A stretch of 64,000 bases of DNA from Acanthosepion esculentum (taxonomy: Eukaryota > Mollusca > Cephalopoda > Sepiida > Sepiidae). A program made the translations under genes and the position numbers. Each line of letters starts with the position of its first letter. The first letter of the stretch is position 1. Under the pieces are notes generated by a model that made no database searches, had not been told where the DNA came from, and saw only the letters and a program-made list of their open reading frames with translations. Below, piece after piece: positions 34,784 to 46,489 of this stretch. The stretch is taken from NCBI GenBank assembly GCA_964036315.1, contig OZ038492.1, positions 43,260,522 to 43,324,521 of the forward strand. The letters are read 5' to 3'.

Positions 34784-34785
<2 letters not shown>
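34523..34785. repeat. Dispersed foldback-family repeat (copy 1)
   Basis: It contains AGAGGCGATAGGCTGTTTCA, a 54-nt hairpin (34565-34618, 'GTTTCATGC...GACGCAATCATCAG' and its complement) and ACGCTCTATCTCTGATATTG. The same blocks occur at 36.83-37.08 kb and, reversed, at 53.57-53.70 kb. Confidence 0.85.

Positions 34786-34850
<65 letters not shown>
34786..34850. repeat. (TA)n microsatellite
   Basis: TA tract at the end of the foldback-family repeat. Confidence 0.97.
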
Positions 34851-35600
<750 letters not shown>

Positions 35601-36654
35601 ATGTAAGAAAGAACAGTTAGATTAATGATCCAAAGTTCTTTAGCATCTATGTTTTTATTTTTAAATATATATGTGTGCTCGTGTGTGTGTATGTGTGTGT
35701 ATGTGTGTAGAAATTCAAATATAAAAAAAATATATGTTAAAAAGCAATATGATTAGAGACAAAAGGATATTTTTTCTTTACCGACTCGTTTCAGAGAATA
35801 TATATGAGCGTTCTTAAATCTAAAACATTTGAAAACCTAACGATATTTTTTATTTCTTTTCTTAAATGCTTGCTGCAAAAGAAAATATTCACATTTACCT
35901 TGATAAGTTCATCTGCGGGCGAAACGCCTCGGTTCTTTTTTGCTTTAGGGCGTCTAGCTAATCTCGGTTGCAGACGACCGCTTATTTGCTTTTGTGTTTG
36001 TTCAACACCCACAAAGCCCACCTGTGGTTTATACTGCAACTATGCTGAGCAGACTTTAATTTACAGTTTCTAGGAGATAGTGTGTTATCTAACATGATCA
36101 ACAGTTTGAACAAGGTCAGCGAGCTCAAAACCCCGGTCACGATGACTTGTGAGTTCGTGCTCCCAAGGGTTCCGTCTACCCAGTTCACTCACATGTCTTG
36201 GTAGGGTTGTGTGTATGTTAATTTCTTAATTAATCTAAGGGTTATTTTGAGTAAGTATACGTGTTTGTGTAGGTTTGCCTGCTTTTATTTATTTTCTTGA
36301 ACAGTGAAATCAATAAAAATTGGATTACATCGCGAGGCCCTTTTAAATAAAATAAGAACCACCTGAGAGGAGTTTATATTCAAATTGCCATCTGATTCCC
36401 TTTCAAACCAGGTTCAATTCCTATTGGAAGTTACATTTTTCTTTTGGATTGCTCAGTCAATGTCAGTTAATATTAATTTAAATGGTGATGAAAGTAAAAA
36501 TCAGGAATAGCAAATCAGACACTGGTACCCACTAGAATAACGTTTAAAAGAATAAATAATGTCAGAATAAAAAATATTTAAACTTATTTAGACTTTTATA
36601 TATATATATCAAAATAAATAAAAAATAAATAAATAAAAATAAAATAAATATAAA
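35601..36654. other. Unassigned sequence
   Basis: TG repeats at 35668-35708. The rest (for example 35800-36200) is more GC-mixed but matches nothing I recognise. 36600-36720 is AAATAAATAA-rich and merges into the next foldback. Confidence 0.45.
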
Positions 36655-36960
36655 GGATAAAAACAAAAACAAAATTAAATAAAAACAAGCAAAATAATTT
36701 GACACAAATAAATAAATATACTAATAAACGACTTCCGGTAAAACACCTGCCAAAAATGACTACGCACAATGCACCACTGACCCTTATATATAAATAGCCG
36801 AGAAAAATAACAGCACTCGTGGCCCGAGAATTGCATTTAGCATGAAACAGACTGTTGCTTCTAAGTGTTGACTTCTATGTTCACTTTTATATTTACACAC
36901 GCTCTATCTCTGATATTGAGCACTTTATCCCATAAATATACCACATTTTAAGACTATATT

Positions 36961-37023
<63 letters not shown>

Positions 37024-37250
37024 TGAACATAGAAGTCAACACTTAGAGGCGACAGTCTGTTTCATGCTAGATGCAATCGTCAGGCAACTAGTGCTGTTAT
37101 TTTTCTCGGATATTTGTATATAAGGATCAGTGGTGCATTGTGGGTAATCTATTTTGGCGGTTACTTTTGCCGGAAGTCGTTTATTTGTTTATTTATTTAT
37201 TTGTGTCAAATTATTTTGCTTGTTTTTATTTAATTTAATTTTTTTAATTT
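36655..37250. repeat. Large foldback element with TA loop
   Basis: Arms of about 235 bp (36655-36890 and 37017-37250) are inverted copies enclosing ACGCTCTATCTCTGATATTG and a (TA)n tract (36965-37018). Both arms hold AAACGACTTCCGG or its complement, CAGTGGTGCATTG, the AAATAACAGCAC block and GAAGTCAACACTTAGA. It is the most complete copy of the family also seen at 34.5 and 53.6 kb. Confidence 0.92.
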
Positions 37251-37495
37251 TTTTTATTTTGATCGGTGTTTTTATTAACGTCGTAAAAAATTGTTTATAT
37301 AGCTTATTGTTGGTAGTCTATTATGGCGGTTATATTACCGGAAGTCGTTTATTTGCTTATTTACTTGGGTCAAATTGTTTTGTTTGTTTATTTTAATTTT
37401 TTTTTTATCTTACATATTTATTTATTTATTATTGTTTCTTTTTTCTTATTTTGATCGGTGTTTTTATTAACGTAATAATATTATTTATATATCTT
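37136..37495 (+). repeat. Tandem duplication of the foldback edge (~180 bp)
   Basis: The block from 'ATTNTGGCGGTTA' and 'CCGGAAGTCGTTTATTTG' to 'TTTGATCGGTGTTTTTATTAACG' occurs at about 37145-37282 and again at about 37320-37472. Confidence 0.85.
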
Positions 37496-37978
37496 ATTTA
37501 ATCGTTTTGTTTTTGTTTGGGAAGATAATTAAAGCTATTTGTTGAATTTTGGGGTTGATTTTTGTGGTTTGTTCTGACTATTATTTCGGTTGGAACAGTT
37601 TTTAATTTATTTATTTGGATTGATTATCTTTATTTGTTTTTTCTAAACGGTTAGTTTATCGATATCGGTTGTTAGTTTATTTATATATTTGGATGTATTT
37701 AGATCAATTTATTATACTTGTTATTTATTTGTTACACTGTATATTTATATGCAAAAGTGGTATTGTCAAATATTTTATGTAAAATTCATAGATATGTCTT
37801 ATCCAATGAAATAATTTGTACTATTATGTATAGCGAGTAAGCATGAAAGCAATTAAGTCCCAATTTTCAATTTCAGATTGATATTTAGTATTTTTCAGTA
37901 ATTATAGCAATTTGCAGTATCAAGTGATTATTTGCAAGAACTAGAATTTAGTATTATGTCACGTAAAATGAACTAACA
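37496..37978. other. AT-rich leader of the Tc1 element
   Basis: No gene. A terminal repeat of the Tc1 element probably lies here, but I could not match it to a right end. Confidence 0.4.
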
Positions 37979-38998
37979 ATGAATGAAAAGAACTATATAA
38001 TCAAAGAAATTAGCAAAGGAAAGTCTTCGCTTCAAATTTCTAAGGATTTGAAAAGGGATCATCGAACAATCAAGAAAATATGTCAAATGGGTATTCAACC
38101 AAGGAAAAAAAAGTCTCAGGCTGAATTCAGGAATTTAACAAAGCGAGATCTATCACATATCCGAAGAGAATTAATAAGAAACACAAATGCGTCAAGTGCG
38201 TTCATATTTGAGGCCGCTGGAGCTCCTATGGTGTCAAGGGAAACAAGGTGTAAAACATTAAGGAAGATTGCGGATGTAAAAAATCAAATAAGGAAACCCA
38301 TTTTAACAAAAAAACATGAGGAAAGGAGATTGCAGTGGGCAAAATAAATACATGAAAACTGATTTCAGTAAAGTACTTTTTACAGACAAATCAAGGATCA
38401 CCCTCGATGGGCCCGATGGATGGGCTCGAGGATGGGTTTGCAAGCAACGTGACTCAAGAAAAAGTTTTAAACGCCAACAAGGCGGCTGAGGGATCATGAT
38501 ATGGGCTGGGATTATTGATAATGAGATCGTGGGTCCATTTAAACTGAAAGACGGGGTTAAAATGAATTCCAAAAATTACTGTGCTTTTCTAGAGCAATAA
38601 TTCTTTGAATGGCTTGATAACCAGTCTTTAGCCAAGTGTAGATCTATGATCTTTATGCAAGACAACGCACCAAGTCATGCATCAAAATTTACTAAATCCT
38701 GTTTGAAAGAAAAGGGATTTGTTGAAGATTCTCTTATGGACTGGCCTTCAAATAGCTGTGACTTGAGAACATTGAGAACCTGTGGAGCATCCTCAAGAGA
38801 GATATTTATTCTAATGAAAGGCAATTCAACAGCAAGTGTGACCTCTGGAAGGCAGTTAAAGTTGCTGCAAACAACTTACCAGCCGCTAAAATTACTTGAA
38901 GCACAGTTTTATATTGTTTGGCGGATAAGATTTCCAAATCATGTGGGAATGCTCCAGACAGCAGTAGATGCCAGGTCTCTCGGCCTTCTGAACAGCTG
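37979..38998 (+). pseudogene. Tc1-type transposase pseudogene
   Basis: ATG at 37979 opens 122 residues with two DNA-binding helices ('KGKSSLQISKDLKRDHRTIK', then 'SSAFIFEAAGAPMVSRETRC'), stopping just after 'RRLQWAK'. In a second frame follow 'VLFTDKSRITLDGPDGWARG' (first Asp), a stop, 'GIMIWAGIIDNEIVGPFKLK', another stop, and 'MIFMQDNAPSHASKFTK' (second Asp). After a last frameshift 'NIENLWSILKRDIYSN' carries the catalytic Glu. All three acidic residues survive but the frame is broken at least four times. It is the most complete Tc1 gene of the window. Its divergence is moderate, so the death of this copy may not be very old. Confidence 0.9.
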
Positions 38999-39029
38999 AG
39001 TTTGTGTAACGGTTAACTAGCAAGAAGTC

Positions 39030-40084
39030 AGTTGTAGGACCCCAAAAATATATATTTCCTCTCTACCTTCAAGAGGGATACCTTTTGTGTTCTTTCTCTT
39101 TGGTATCGAAATATATTCTTTCAGGCACCATTCTTGTGGTACAATACCTTGTTTCCATGCCAGATGGAAGAGGATAGTTAGTGGCTTGAGGACGTTTGGA
39201 CAATTCTTATATAACTTGTAGGATATTCCATTTATCCCAGGTGCACTACCGAAATTGGATTTGCGAACGAAATCTCGAATTTCTCTCAACTTTAGTCCGC
39301 TCTCATTAAACATGACCTCTGGATCTTGGGGCCTGCGGAAGTCATTTATAGAAGCGATTAGAAAATATCCTCAAGCATCAGAATATCCTCAGGTGGTTAT
39401 CGAGTTCCTACTGTGGTTCGTCCTGTTTGCCGCTCTTAGTCTTGGTAAACAGTTTTTTAACAGAAGTATAAGTATTATTGTAAAATGATCTCCGAAAATG
39501 TCGCTCTTTCTTTCGACGTTTTCTTTGGTTCTCAGGTCTACAGATCACTAAGACCCTTTCTTTGATATCCTTAAGCAGGTCTTTAAGGCCTTCCCTCTCA
39601 TGAATTGGAGCTTCTTTGAGTTGGCGCTTCAAAACTCTCTACTCTGCTCTTAGTTTACCCTTCTGAATCTCTCGTCTATTTGGTCGCTTCTCTTCTTTAC
39701 TTTCCCCTCTAGCAGTTGCCACATCAAAACACTCAAGACAAAACTCGTGCACGACTCTACAGAAAGATCTGATCTGCTGGATAATGGGGCCCTTTATATG
39801 GTTGGTAAGGATTTATGTGAGTTCCAGATTGAGATTCGACCAAGTAGCACTCTGATTGCCTTTGGGCCAATTTATGCAGGGTGCTGACGCTCAGCAATCG
39901 GATCCTGAACACTGTGGGGGTAATCCGCATTCTTAATCCCATCATTCGACTTACATTTTCCAACAGGGAAATTACGTTGCCTACACTAGCGTGCCTTATG
40001 GATACGTATGCCGCGCAGGCTGTCGAATTTCTTGCCGCAATTCAACGTTGTAGTCGGTTTCAAGTCTATGTCTTTATCATCTGA

Positions 40085-40085
<1 letters not shown>
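39030..40085 (-). pseudogene. R2/NeSL-like LINE fragment
   Basis: Read on the minus strand: a zinc-finger-like 'NCGKKFDSLRGIRIHKAR' (40065-40005; the first Cys position is altered), a decayed linker, a basic segment with 'RKRRKKERHFRRSFYNNT' and 'VKKLFTKTKSGK', then 'LREIRDFVRKSNFGSAPGIN' and 'GISYKLYKNCPNVLKPLT' from the start of the RT domain, and a late 'SIPKRKN'. A C2H2 finger followed by the '(S)APGPNGIPYKVYK' type of RT is what R2/NeSL-related LINEs show. The rest of RT and the endonuclease are missing. Confidence 0.75.

Positions 40086-40086
<1 letters not shown>

Positions 40087-40146
<60 letters not shown>
40087..40146. repeat. (TA)n microsatellite
   Basis: About 60 bp of TA. Confidence 0.97.
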
Positions 40147-40148
<2 letters not shown>

Positions 40149-40320
40149 TACATATACGTGAAACTACGTTTAGTTGTGCGACTAAAGTTTCGCTGGATTA
40201 CCAGATCATCGGGCACAATGTCTATGTTGTTAAAAATAAGCAAATGGTTTAAAGCATAAACAGCATAAATCCCGCGAAACTTTAGTTACACACCAAAACG
40301 TAGGTACACGTATATGTACT
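40147..40320. repeat. Foldback repeat, ~52-bp arms
   Basis: Left arm 40147-40200 begins AGTACATATACGTG and right arm 40268-40320 ends CACGTATATGTACT. Both carry ACTAAAGTTTCGC or its complement. The loop is about 67 nt. Confidence 0.9.
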
Positions 40321-40463
40321 AATTAATATATATCTTTGCTCTGTATAACTACATCGAGCACTATTAGTGTTACACCTCATGACGATTATTTATTTGTTTG
40401 ACTGCGTAGCACACCAGTACGCGCGTGTACCCTTGCTTATATCTAGTCGTTTGAATCATCAAT

Positions 40464-40466
<3 letters not shown>

Positions 40467-40538
<72 letters not shown>
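40467..40538. repeat. (TA)n microsatellite
   Basis: About 72 bp of TA. Confidence 0.97.
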
Positions 40539-40541
<3 letters not shown>

Positions 40542-41479
40542 AAATTAATATATATAGAAGTTAAATTACACAAATTGAATACAGATACAGATATCTATGT
40601 TTTAGTACATATTTATTAACGCTATGCTCAAAAACACACTAGCTGAATAACCATTAATTTAGTAACAACATATTTAATGAGAGTAGATAGGTGAGGTGAA
40701 ATTCACATTGGAATGTTCATCATAAAAATATATCCTGAAAATTGGCTAATACTAATTCTATTGTGAAAACATTGATTTGCATACTAAATTCTGTCATATT
40801 ATATAAATGCATATGTATGTATCCATGATATAACTCATATGTATACGAGCTAGTTAAATATGTGTATCAATGTGTGCGTGTGGACAGCTGTCATAAATCG
40901 TCTTAGGTCCGTTTCCCCGTTGAATAATGAAAAGCGACCGGATATATGACCTTTGCTTGGCCAGCGAATGCTATGAAATCGCGGTATAAATGTTCACTTG
41001 TCGGTTTGGAATCGGTCAGGGTGCTATTCATGAAACTGCTCGCAACGGAGATGTGCTCTCAAAGATAGTCGACATTTGGACAAGGCGGAATTAAGCGGAA
41101 TCAGGAATCTCTTCATCAAATTTCAACAATTGATCTTGACGAGACTTGATAATTGAGGACAGTGCACTTAGAGAGCCTCTTGAATGAGAATCGACCCAGC
41201 AATATCAACCGCCACAAATCCTGAAAGGCAGGAGAGTCAACCAACGTTGACGATGAAGAAATAAGGCCTTGGTTGCAGTCTAACGATGCATCCGACCGAT
41301 TCTAAACGTCTCCAAATTCCTTACGGCTCACAGAATATGCGCGGACAAAATGTAAATGGTTTCCTTTATGAAGACAAAAGGAACATAAAATGACGAAGTA
41401 TTTCATTTCAAATTACCAATTCTGTGTCTGGTACACCATAACTACCAAAAATTATATATAGTATATATACAAATGAAAT
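40539..41479. other. Unassigned sequence
   Basis: No gene recognised. 40880-41390 is less AT-rich than its surroundings but has no long frame. Confidence 0.45.
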
Positions 41480-41790
41480 AAACAAGTGGCCTAGTGGTTA
41501 GAAAGCTAGCGTTAATAAAAGAAGACCCGGGTTCGAATCTTATCATGATCGAAATATCAAGATAGTGGCTTCTTCAAAATAAAGACCTGGAGAAAAGTTC
41601 CCAGTGTGCGACAAGTTACTTAAAGCATAGTTCGGGTTACCTCAGTCTTTGAAGGTGAAATTAGTCGAACCTGCTCGGACGCCGTCAATGATTGTCAAAT
41701 AATGCACTCTCTAATCAAAATGTGCCTGAGTAGGTGTCTGCAACTGAGATTAGTTAACCACCCTAACAAAAGGTTTTTTTTTTAAACGAT
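41480..41790 (+). mobile_element. tRNA-derived SINE (family 3)
   Basis: The tRNA-like head at 41486-41555 has A box GTGGCCTAGTGGTTAGAAAG and B box GGGTTCGAATC, the canonical pol III internal promoter. The ~230-bp body has no tRNA likeness and ends in a poly-T-rich stretch at 41775. The acceptor arms do not pair, so it is not a functional tRNA gene. Confidence 0.8.
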
Positions 41791-41862
41791 CAACCAGCCA
41801 TAGTTTATACATGTAAATTAATGTTTTTTTAATATTTTACTGTTTTTTTTTATTATTAATGA

Positions 41863-42562
41863 ATTAGGTTGACTCATAAGAAATTTCCATTTTGGAAATC
41901 CAATTTTAATGACAAATGTATCATTCTAACTAATCATTCCATAAATATCTATTTACAGGTGATGAAAAATTGGTTATATGCGAGAATTTACAATGCAAAT
42001 GGACATGGAATGACAAGGATAAATCTTCAAATCAGACCCCAAAAGCCGAAGAAAAATTATTAAGAACGCGTGTTGAGATCGCCGGAGTATTATTCATTTA
42101 AAGTTATTAAAACGAAATGAAACACTTAATGCACATGTATACATCCAGCAGGTGCAACGCGTCCATAAAAGTTTGAAAGAAAAGCATCGAGTGGTCATCA
42201 ATAGAAAAAATGTTCTCCTTCATGACAAGAAAAGGCAGGTAAATAATTTTGGATCTCAGTCGTTACATTTTACCATACCCGCTATATGCACCTAACCTAG
42301 CAACGGATTATTACCTTCTTCGATTGTAGCAAAACCCTTTTCATGTGAAAAACTTTCTCAAAGAGCTGGTTGGAAATATGTTCACATCAGTATCTGCGTA
42401 ACTTCACTGAAAAAAGTATCGAAGCGCTGCCTGATAGGTGGCAAAAATCAATGCAAAAAAAAAATGGCGAATATTTAATTGAAGAAAATATAATTGTAGT
42501 TTATTTTTAAAAAAAAATAAAGTTGATAAATAAAAGCGGAAATTATTTATGACTCAGTAAAC
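41863..42562 (+). mobile_element. mariner element with both TIRs and internal deletion
   Basis: The left end TTAGGTTGACTCATAAGAAA (41866) and, on the minus strand at the right end, GGTTTACTGAGTCATAAATA are imperfect TIRs of the mariner type. Inside are broken plus-strand fragments of the transposase: an 'RINLQIRPQKP' piece, 'NETLNAHVYIQQVQRVHKSL', 'NRKNVLLHDKK' (second Asp region), and a C-terminus 'ALPDRWQKSMQKNGEYLIE' in other frames. The N-terminal DNA-binding half is absent. The element is dead but its ends are still visible. Confidence 0.85.
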
Positions 42563-42599
42563 CAAAGCACTGGTCATTTTCCATGTTTAGGTCATTAAG

Positions 42600-43260
42600 A
42601 AGCATATATCTATATATAAAATTATGTGACTTCCGTTAGTCCGTACGTCTATCTGTCACACCCTCTAAAATAGACATGCATTGATAGATCGAATCAAATT
42701 TGGGTGGAGAGTGCAAACAGGTAATGGGGCTCAAAGTACAGTTGGTTTTCATAGGTTGCGTTTATTAGTACAATAAATTTTCATTCAATTTTTAAATTAA
42801 AAGTTTTATTATTTAACATACAAAATGCTCCCACTATTTTAAAAACAATTTAATGATTAAAATAACAACTTCTTATTTAATGTAAAGGCAATATTGTTTT
42901 CTGCACATCTTCTCTTTAAGTTTTTGCATACAAGAATCCAGTTTCCAGTTCGTCATGCGATTGCTATAACTATAAACAAATCGCAAGGCCAAATGCTTCA
43001 AAACGTTGGAATGTGGCCAGGTAATGAACTCACAACTCTTTCGATCAAGTCACTTTTGGATTGCTCAACCAACGCTTTTATCCATATGGCCTCAGCGGAG
43101 AGAATAAAAACTTGGAGAGTTATCAAAGAACTAAAACTGAGATATCCAAAAGGCATGGTAGGTGGAATTAGAATAATATACTCCCGTGGACTAACTAAAG
43201 TGTTCGGTTCGAAATTCACACGTCTATAATCTGAACAAGTTCACAGCGTACAATGACCGA
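42600..43260 (+). pseudogene. Helitron helicase C-terminal fragment
   Basis: A frame at about 42897-43226 contains 'FPVRHAIAITINKSQGQMLQ' and 'NVGMW', matching the last helicase motif of Pif1-type Helitron helicases ('FPxxxAFAxTINKSQGQTL..VG'). The following HGQLYVAxSR motif is distorted ('FIHMASAERIKTW'). Sequence at 42607 (TCTATATATAAAATTATG) resembles the 5' start of Helitrons. In Helitrons the helicase is joined to a rolling-circle Rep domain, which is not present here. No ATG starts the frame. Confidence 0.75.
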
Positions 43261-43639
43261 AACATCGTGAATATAGCAGTCCGAATGATGTAAATAGTGT
43301 AAACAGTTATTTATAAAAATATGAAAAGTCTCGAGTTTCGTAATAAAATTCTGAATTACAAATAATATATTGTAATTATTTATAATAAAACAAATTGTAA
43401 GCTGGATTTCACGATCTCTGCTTATTATCTAAATAGAAATACATACAGAGAAATCTAATATAAGTTGGTTAGTAGAAATCCTGGCAACATTAGATGACTT
43501 CGGCATTAACAAAATTACAGATATAATGAAATATCCGACAGCGGTGATAGACCGGAACACCATAGTAGATTCGTTTCTATTGCAGTGTCACAGAAGACAT
43601 GTGCAAACAAATGCGAGATCCATTGAATAATCAACTTAA

Positions 43640-44830
43640 TAAGCTACATAAAGAAAATTATCATTCGAATTCTGATGGACAGATCGTGAGGCAGAATTAA
43701 ACCGGAAATAGAACCGGCGCAGTTTTGTTAAATATACTGGAACGAAGAATGCGACGTTTATGCACAGAATGATATCAGGAAGAGCAATACCCCTGCAAAA
43801 GAATGTATACCAATGTTTTATAGTCTATGCAAAAGAGTACGACAGAAATAAATGCCTGAAGTGCTAGGAGAGCTTAATTTATTTTGGAAAGTTGTCAGAA
43901 TAATTCAGAATTTATATTGGAATCAAACCGTCTGCATACAAATAGAAAATTAATTCAGTAAATATATAAAAATAGAAAGACAAAGATGTGTCATCTCCCC
44001 GGTCTTATATAACCTTTACAGTGAGGCAATCCTGTCGAATAAGGAGTCCCACCAGGATTGATTATTAGCGGCCAATATATTAACAATATAAGATACGCAA
44101 ATGATACAATGTGGATAGCAGATACATGTAGCGAATGACAGGGAAATCTGTTGAAGATAGTAAAGGAAAGTGAGAAGAAAGGACAACTTTCATTTGCAAG
44201 AAGGCGGGGTGTTTGGTTGTCCGTATTAGGAACAGTCCAAGATGAGAACTACGAATTGGAGACATGACAAACCAAAACGATCCAAAAATCTAAATATCTA
44301 GGAATTTCTTTAACAACTTACGAAATATGTGACACTGAAATCTGAAGGTAAATTTAAATAACGAAAACTAAGCAATATATTAAAAACAGACAATTTTGTT
44401 TGAAAAGAAAAGCTCAAATATTATTTCTGCCTATATGACAATGAACGCTGGAGAACTTACTCACATATAAGAAGACTAGTGTCAAGAGAATTCTGGTTGT
44501 ACAGAAAAATTCTGGGAATACAATAGACCGAACATGTGAGTAACGTAGAAAATGGAAACCAAAAGTACACTTTTACTTAGAATCAGAAACAGATATTTGA
44601 TAATGATTGGCTCGGTGAATTTCAGGGCATACTGAAGACAAGAGAAACATAACCTACCCAACGATCTTATGTAAATGTTTGTCAGAACAATGATTAGGAG
44701 AGATAGCAAAAGAACAAAACTCCCTAAGAGTTACAATGGACCAGACATTGTGGGAGAACATGTTAGCCTCCGTCGTGAATGAACACGGTACATAGAATAA
44801 GTAACACTGATGTTTGATTTGCAATTTTCA
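43640..44830 (+). pseudogene. LINE-C reverse transcriptase pseudogene
   Basis: Across many frameshifts the plus strand shows 'YQEEQY', 'VRIIQNLYWNQTVCIQIEN' (palm), 'CVISPVLYNLYSEAI' (with a stop), 'INNIRYANDTMWIADT' (YADD changed to YAND), 'KSKYLGISLTTYEICDTEI', 'TYSHIRRLVSREFWLYRKIL' and 'GIQ..EHVSN'. This is the RT and C-terminal order of a LINE family widespread in molluscs (RTE- or L1-like; I cannot assign the clade surely). The YANN/YAND change and stops make it inactive. It is the most complete LINE-C copy here. Confidence 0.8.
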
Positions 44831-44994
44831 CTAACATTCTTCTATAGAAGATTTTCTCCGAACCACATTGTTTTCTTTTATATAATTATGCACTTTTGCG
44901 ACCAAGTTTGCCTTTCCTATCCGAGATTTTCTGGATAGACCATATGAGGCTAGAATTTGACAGTTAAGTCTCCATTTCGCGGGCTTTCTACTGG

Positions 44995-45058
44995 AAATGC
45001 TCCGTCTGCTAACAATCAGAAAGAGACGATTGAAATAACTTGTGTACTTAAGAAGGAA
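44995..45058 (+). pseudogene. LINE-C C-terminal scrap joined to LINE-A 3' scrap
   Basis: 'LLLTIRKRRLK' followed by 'VYLRRKE' matches the LINE-C 'ILRIRKRxLKFxGHxMRKE' block. At 45062 begins a degraded minus-strand LINE-A 3' end ('TTGACCCAAACAAGGC'). Confidence 0.5.
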
Positions 45059-45061
45059 AGA

Positions 45062-45300
45062 AGATTTTTAAAAATTGACCCAAACAAGGCACACAGAAAG
45101 TAAGTAACCTACCAGAAAGTTTACACAAATGGATGAAAAAACCAGTAACACACTGCCGAAGATTTGTCGTAAATAGGCATGAATTACTTCGCGTGACAAC
45201 AGACAGAAATTCGTGGAGAAAACACGTAGTAACTGTATTGGCGCGGCCATGTTTACACTTTAACAGTATCAAGAAAACTGGCACGATCAACCTCAAACTT
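45062..45300 (-). pseudogene. LINE-A 3' end, degraded
   Basis: The first bases resemble the family's 3'-terminal block on the minus strand. The rest shows no clear RT sequence. Confidence 0.4.
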
Positions 45301-45394
45301 CGACCACATTAATACCAACTATAAGTCCGCATAAGCAAAAGGCAGAGTGACCAACCTAATGTTATTTGATGGCAAAATCTTGCTTTGCCCTCAT

Positions 45395-45400
<6 letters not shown>

Positions 45401-45447
<47 letters not shown>
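45401..45447. repeat. (TA)n microsatellite
   Basis: TA tract of about 47 bp. Confidence 0.97.
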
Positions 45448-45451
<4 letters not shown>

Positions 45452-45660
45452 TTACAATGAATCATTCATACAAAAAGTAGATTAGTAAAGTTAATGATAT
45501 AAAATGGCGAAACCTTTAGCAAACAAAATTTTAAAGTTGCATTAACTTACGAATAACTCGATGAATGTTATGATCCTTGTTTTTAAAAATTATAAACTGT
45601 ATAGGGTCTTTCTTTAATATGTTAGTACTTTCAACTGTACATTCTGTAATCCTCAGGTAT

Positions 45661-45745
45661 GGAAATTATTTTGTTATTGGTAAATAACAAAATAACTTAA
45701 TTTTTCGTCTCGGAAGCTACCGAATTTTACCAATTACAAAATAAT

Positions 45746-45750
<5 letters not shown>
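45661..45750. repeat. Foldback repeat, ~25-bp arms
   Basis: Left GGAAATTATTTTGTTATTGG and right CCAATTACAAAATAATTTTC pair with few mismatches. The loop is about 40 nt. Confidence 0.85.
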
Positions 45751-45789
<39 letters not shown>

Positions 45790-45850
45790 GAGAGAGAGAA
45801 AACAGACAAAAAGAAAAGGCAAAAAAGAGAGAGAGAGAGAGGGGGGATGG
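45751..45850. repeat. (TA)n followed by purine-rich GA/G tract
   Basis: TA to about 45785, then AG-rich sequence ending in GAGAGAGAGGGGGGATGGGG. Confidence 0.9.
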
Positions 45851-46066
45851 GGCATTACTAGCAATAGATGTAATTACACTGCATCTTGAATTGACTTCGA
45901 TGAAACAATATTAATATTTAACTAGATTTCTTTTCTTTCTATTTATTGTGTGAGACGGAATGGGGTGTAGTTTTACAATTTTCGACCGTTACGTAAATAG
46001 AATGAAACGGAAATAAAGTAATAATCACCGACGAGATTCAAACTTACAACATGTGCCTTCGTGAGA

Positions 46067-46445
46067 CCATTTGATATAAACGTATTGATTCGGCCCGCAG
46101 AAATTAATCAGATACCAAAATTCAAATTTGTTATCAGAATTATCCTCTCGGAATGTTTTGATAAAAAAAAACAGTCAAAATGAAGAAGGAGAAACACAAC
46201 TTACAAATCAATGTATTGGTTTAAAAGTTGTAAAAATTAAAATTAATACTGTAGCCAATCTCTTTTCTGACATTGCTCCAACAACCCAATGGCGAACGTT
46301 TCAATGGCTTGCACATTTCAATAGTTTGTAAGTTTCAATAGCTCAGGAGTTAAGCTTGAACCGTTTCATAATCACATTCCAGACACGGGTTTTCTCCACT
46401 TACGATAAAAGATTGCACTCTCGATGAGGCTCCAGTCTTTGAAAC
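46067..46445 (+). repeat. ~370-bp direct repeat, copy 1
   Basis: It shares with 47788-48145 blocks such as GAATGTTTTGATAAAAAAAA, AATCAATGTATTGGTTTAAA, GACATTGCT(C/T)CAACAACC and ACGATAAAAGATTGCACTCT. A tRNA-like sequence (minus strand, B-box-like GTTTGAATCTCGTCGG) lies just before it (46015-46085). Confidence 0.85.
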
Positions 46446-46489
46446 TCTATTCGGACTGAAGTTCAGATCTCAATTTGAACTCATATATA

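Noticed and set aside
35800..36073. Frames of 82-89 residues on both strands near 35.9 kb
   Set aside because: Neither strand shows a domain, and the two mirror each other over the same DNA. I could not link the sequence to any family.
41486..41556. True tRNA gene
   Set aside because: A and B boxes are present but the cloverleaf arms do not pair and a non-tRNA body follows, as in SINEs. The same holds for the heads at 9.7, 14.1, 14.8, 51.0, 62.5 and 63.4 kb.
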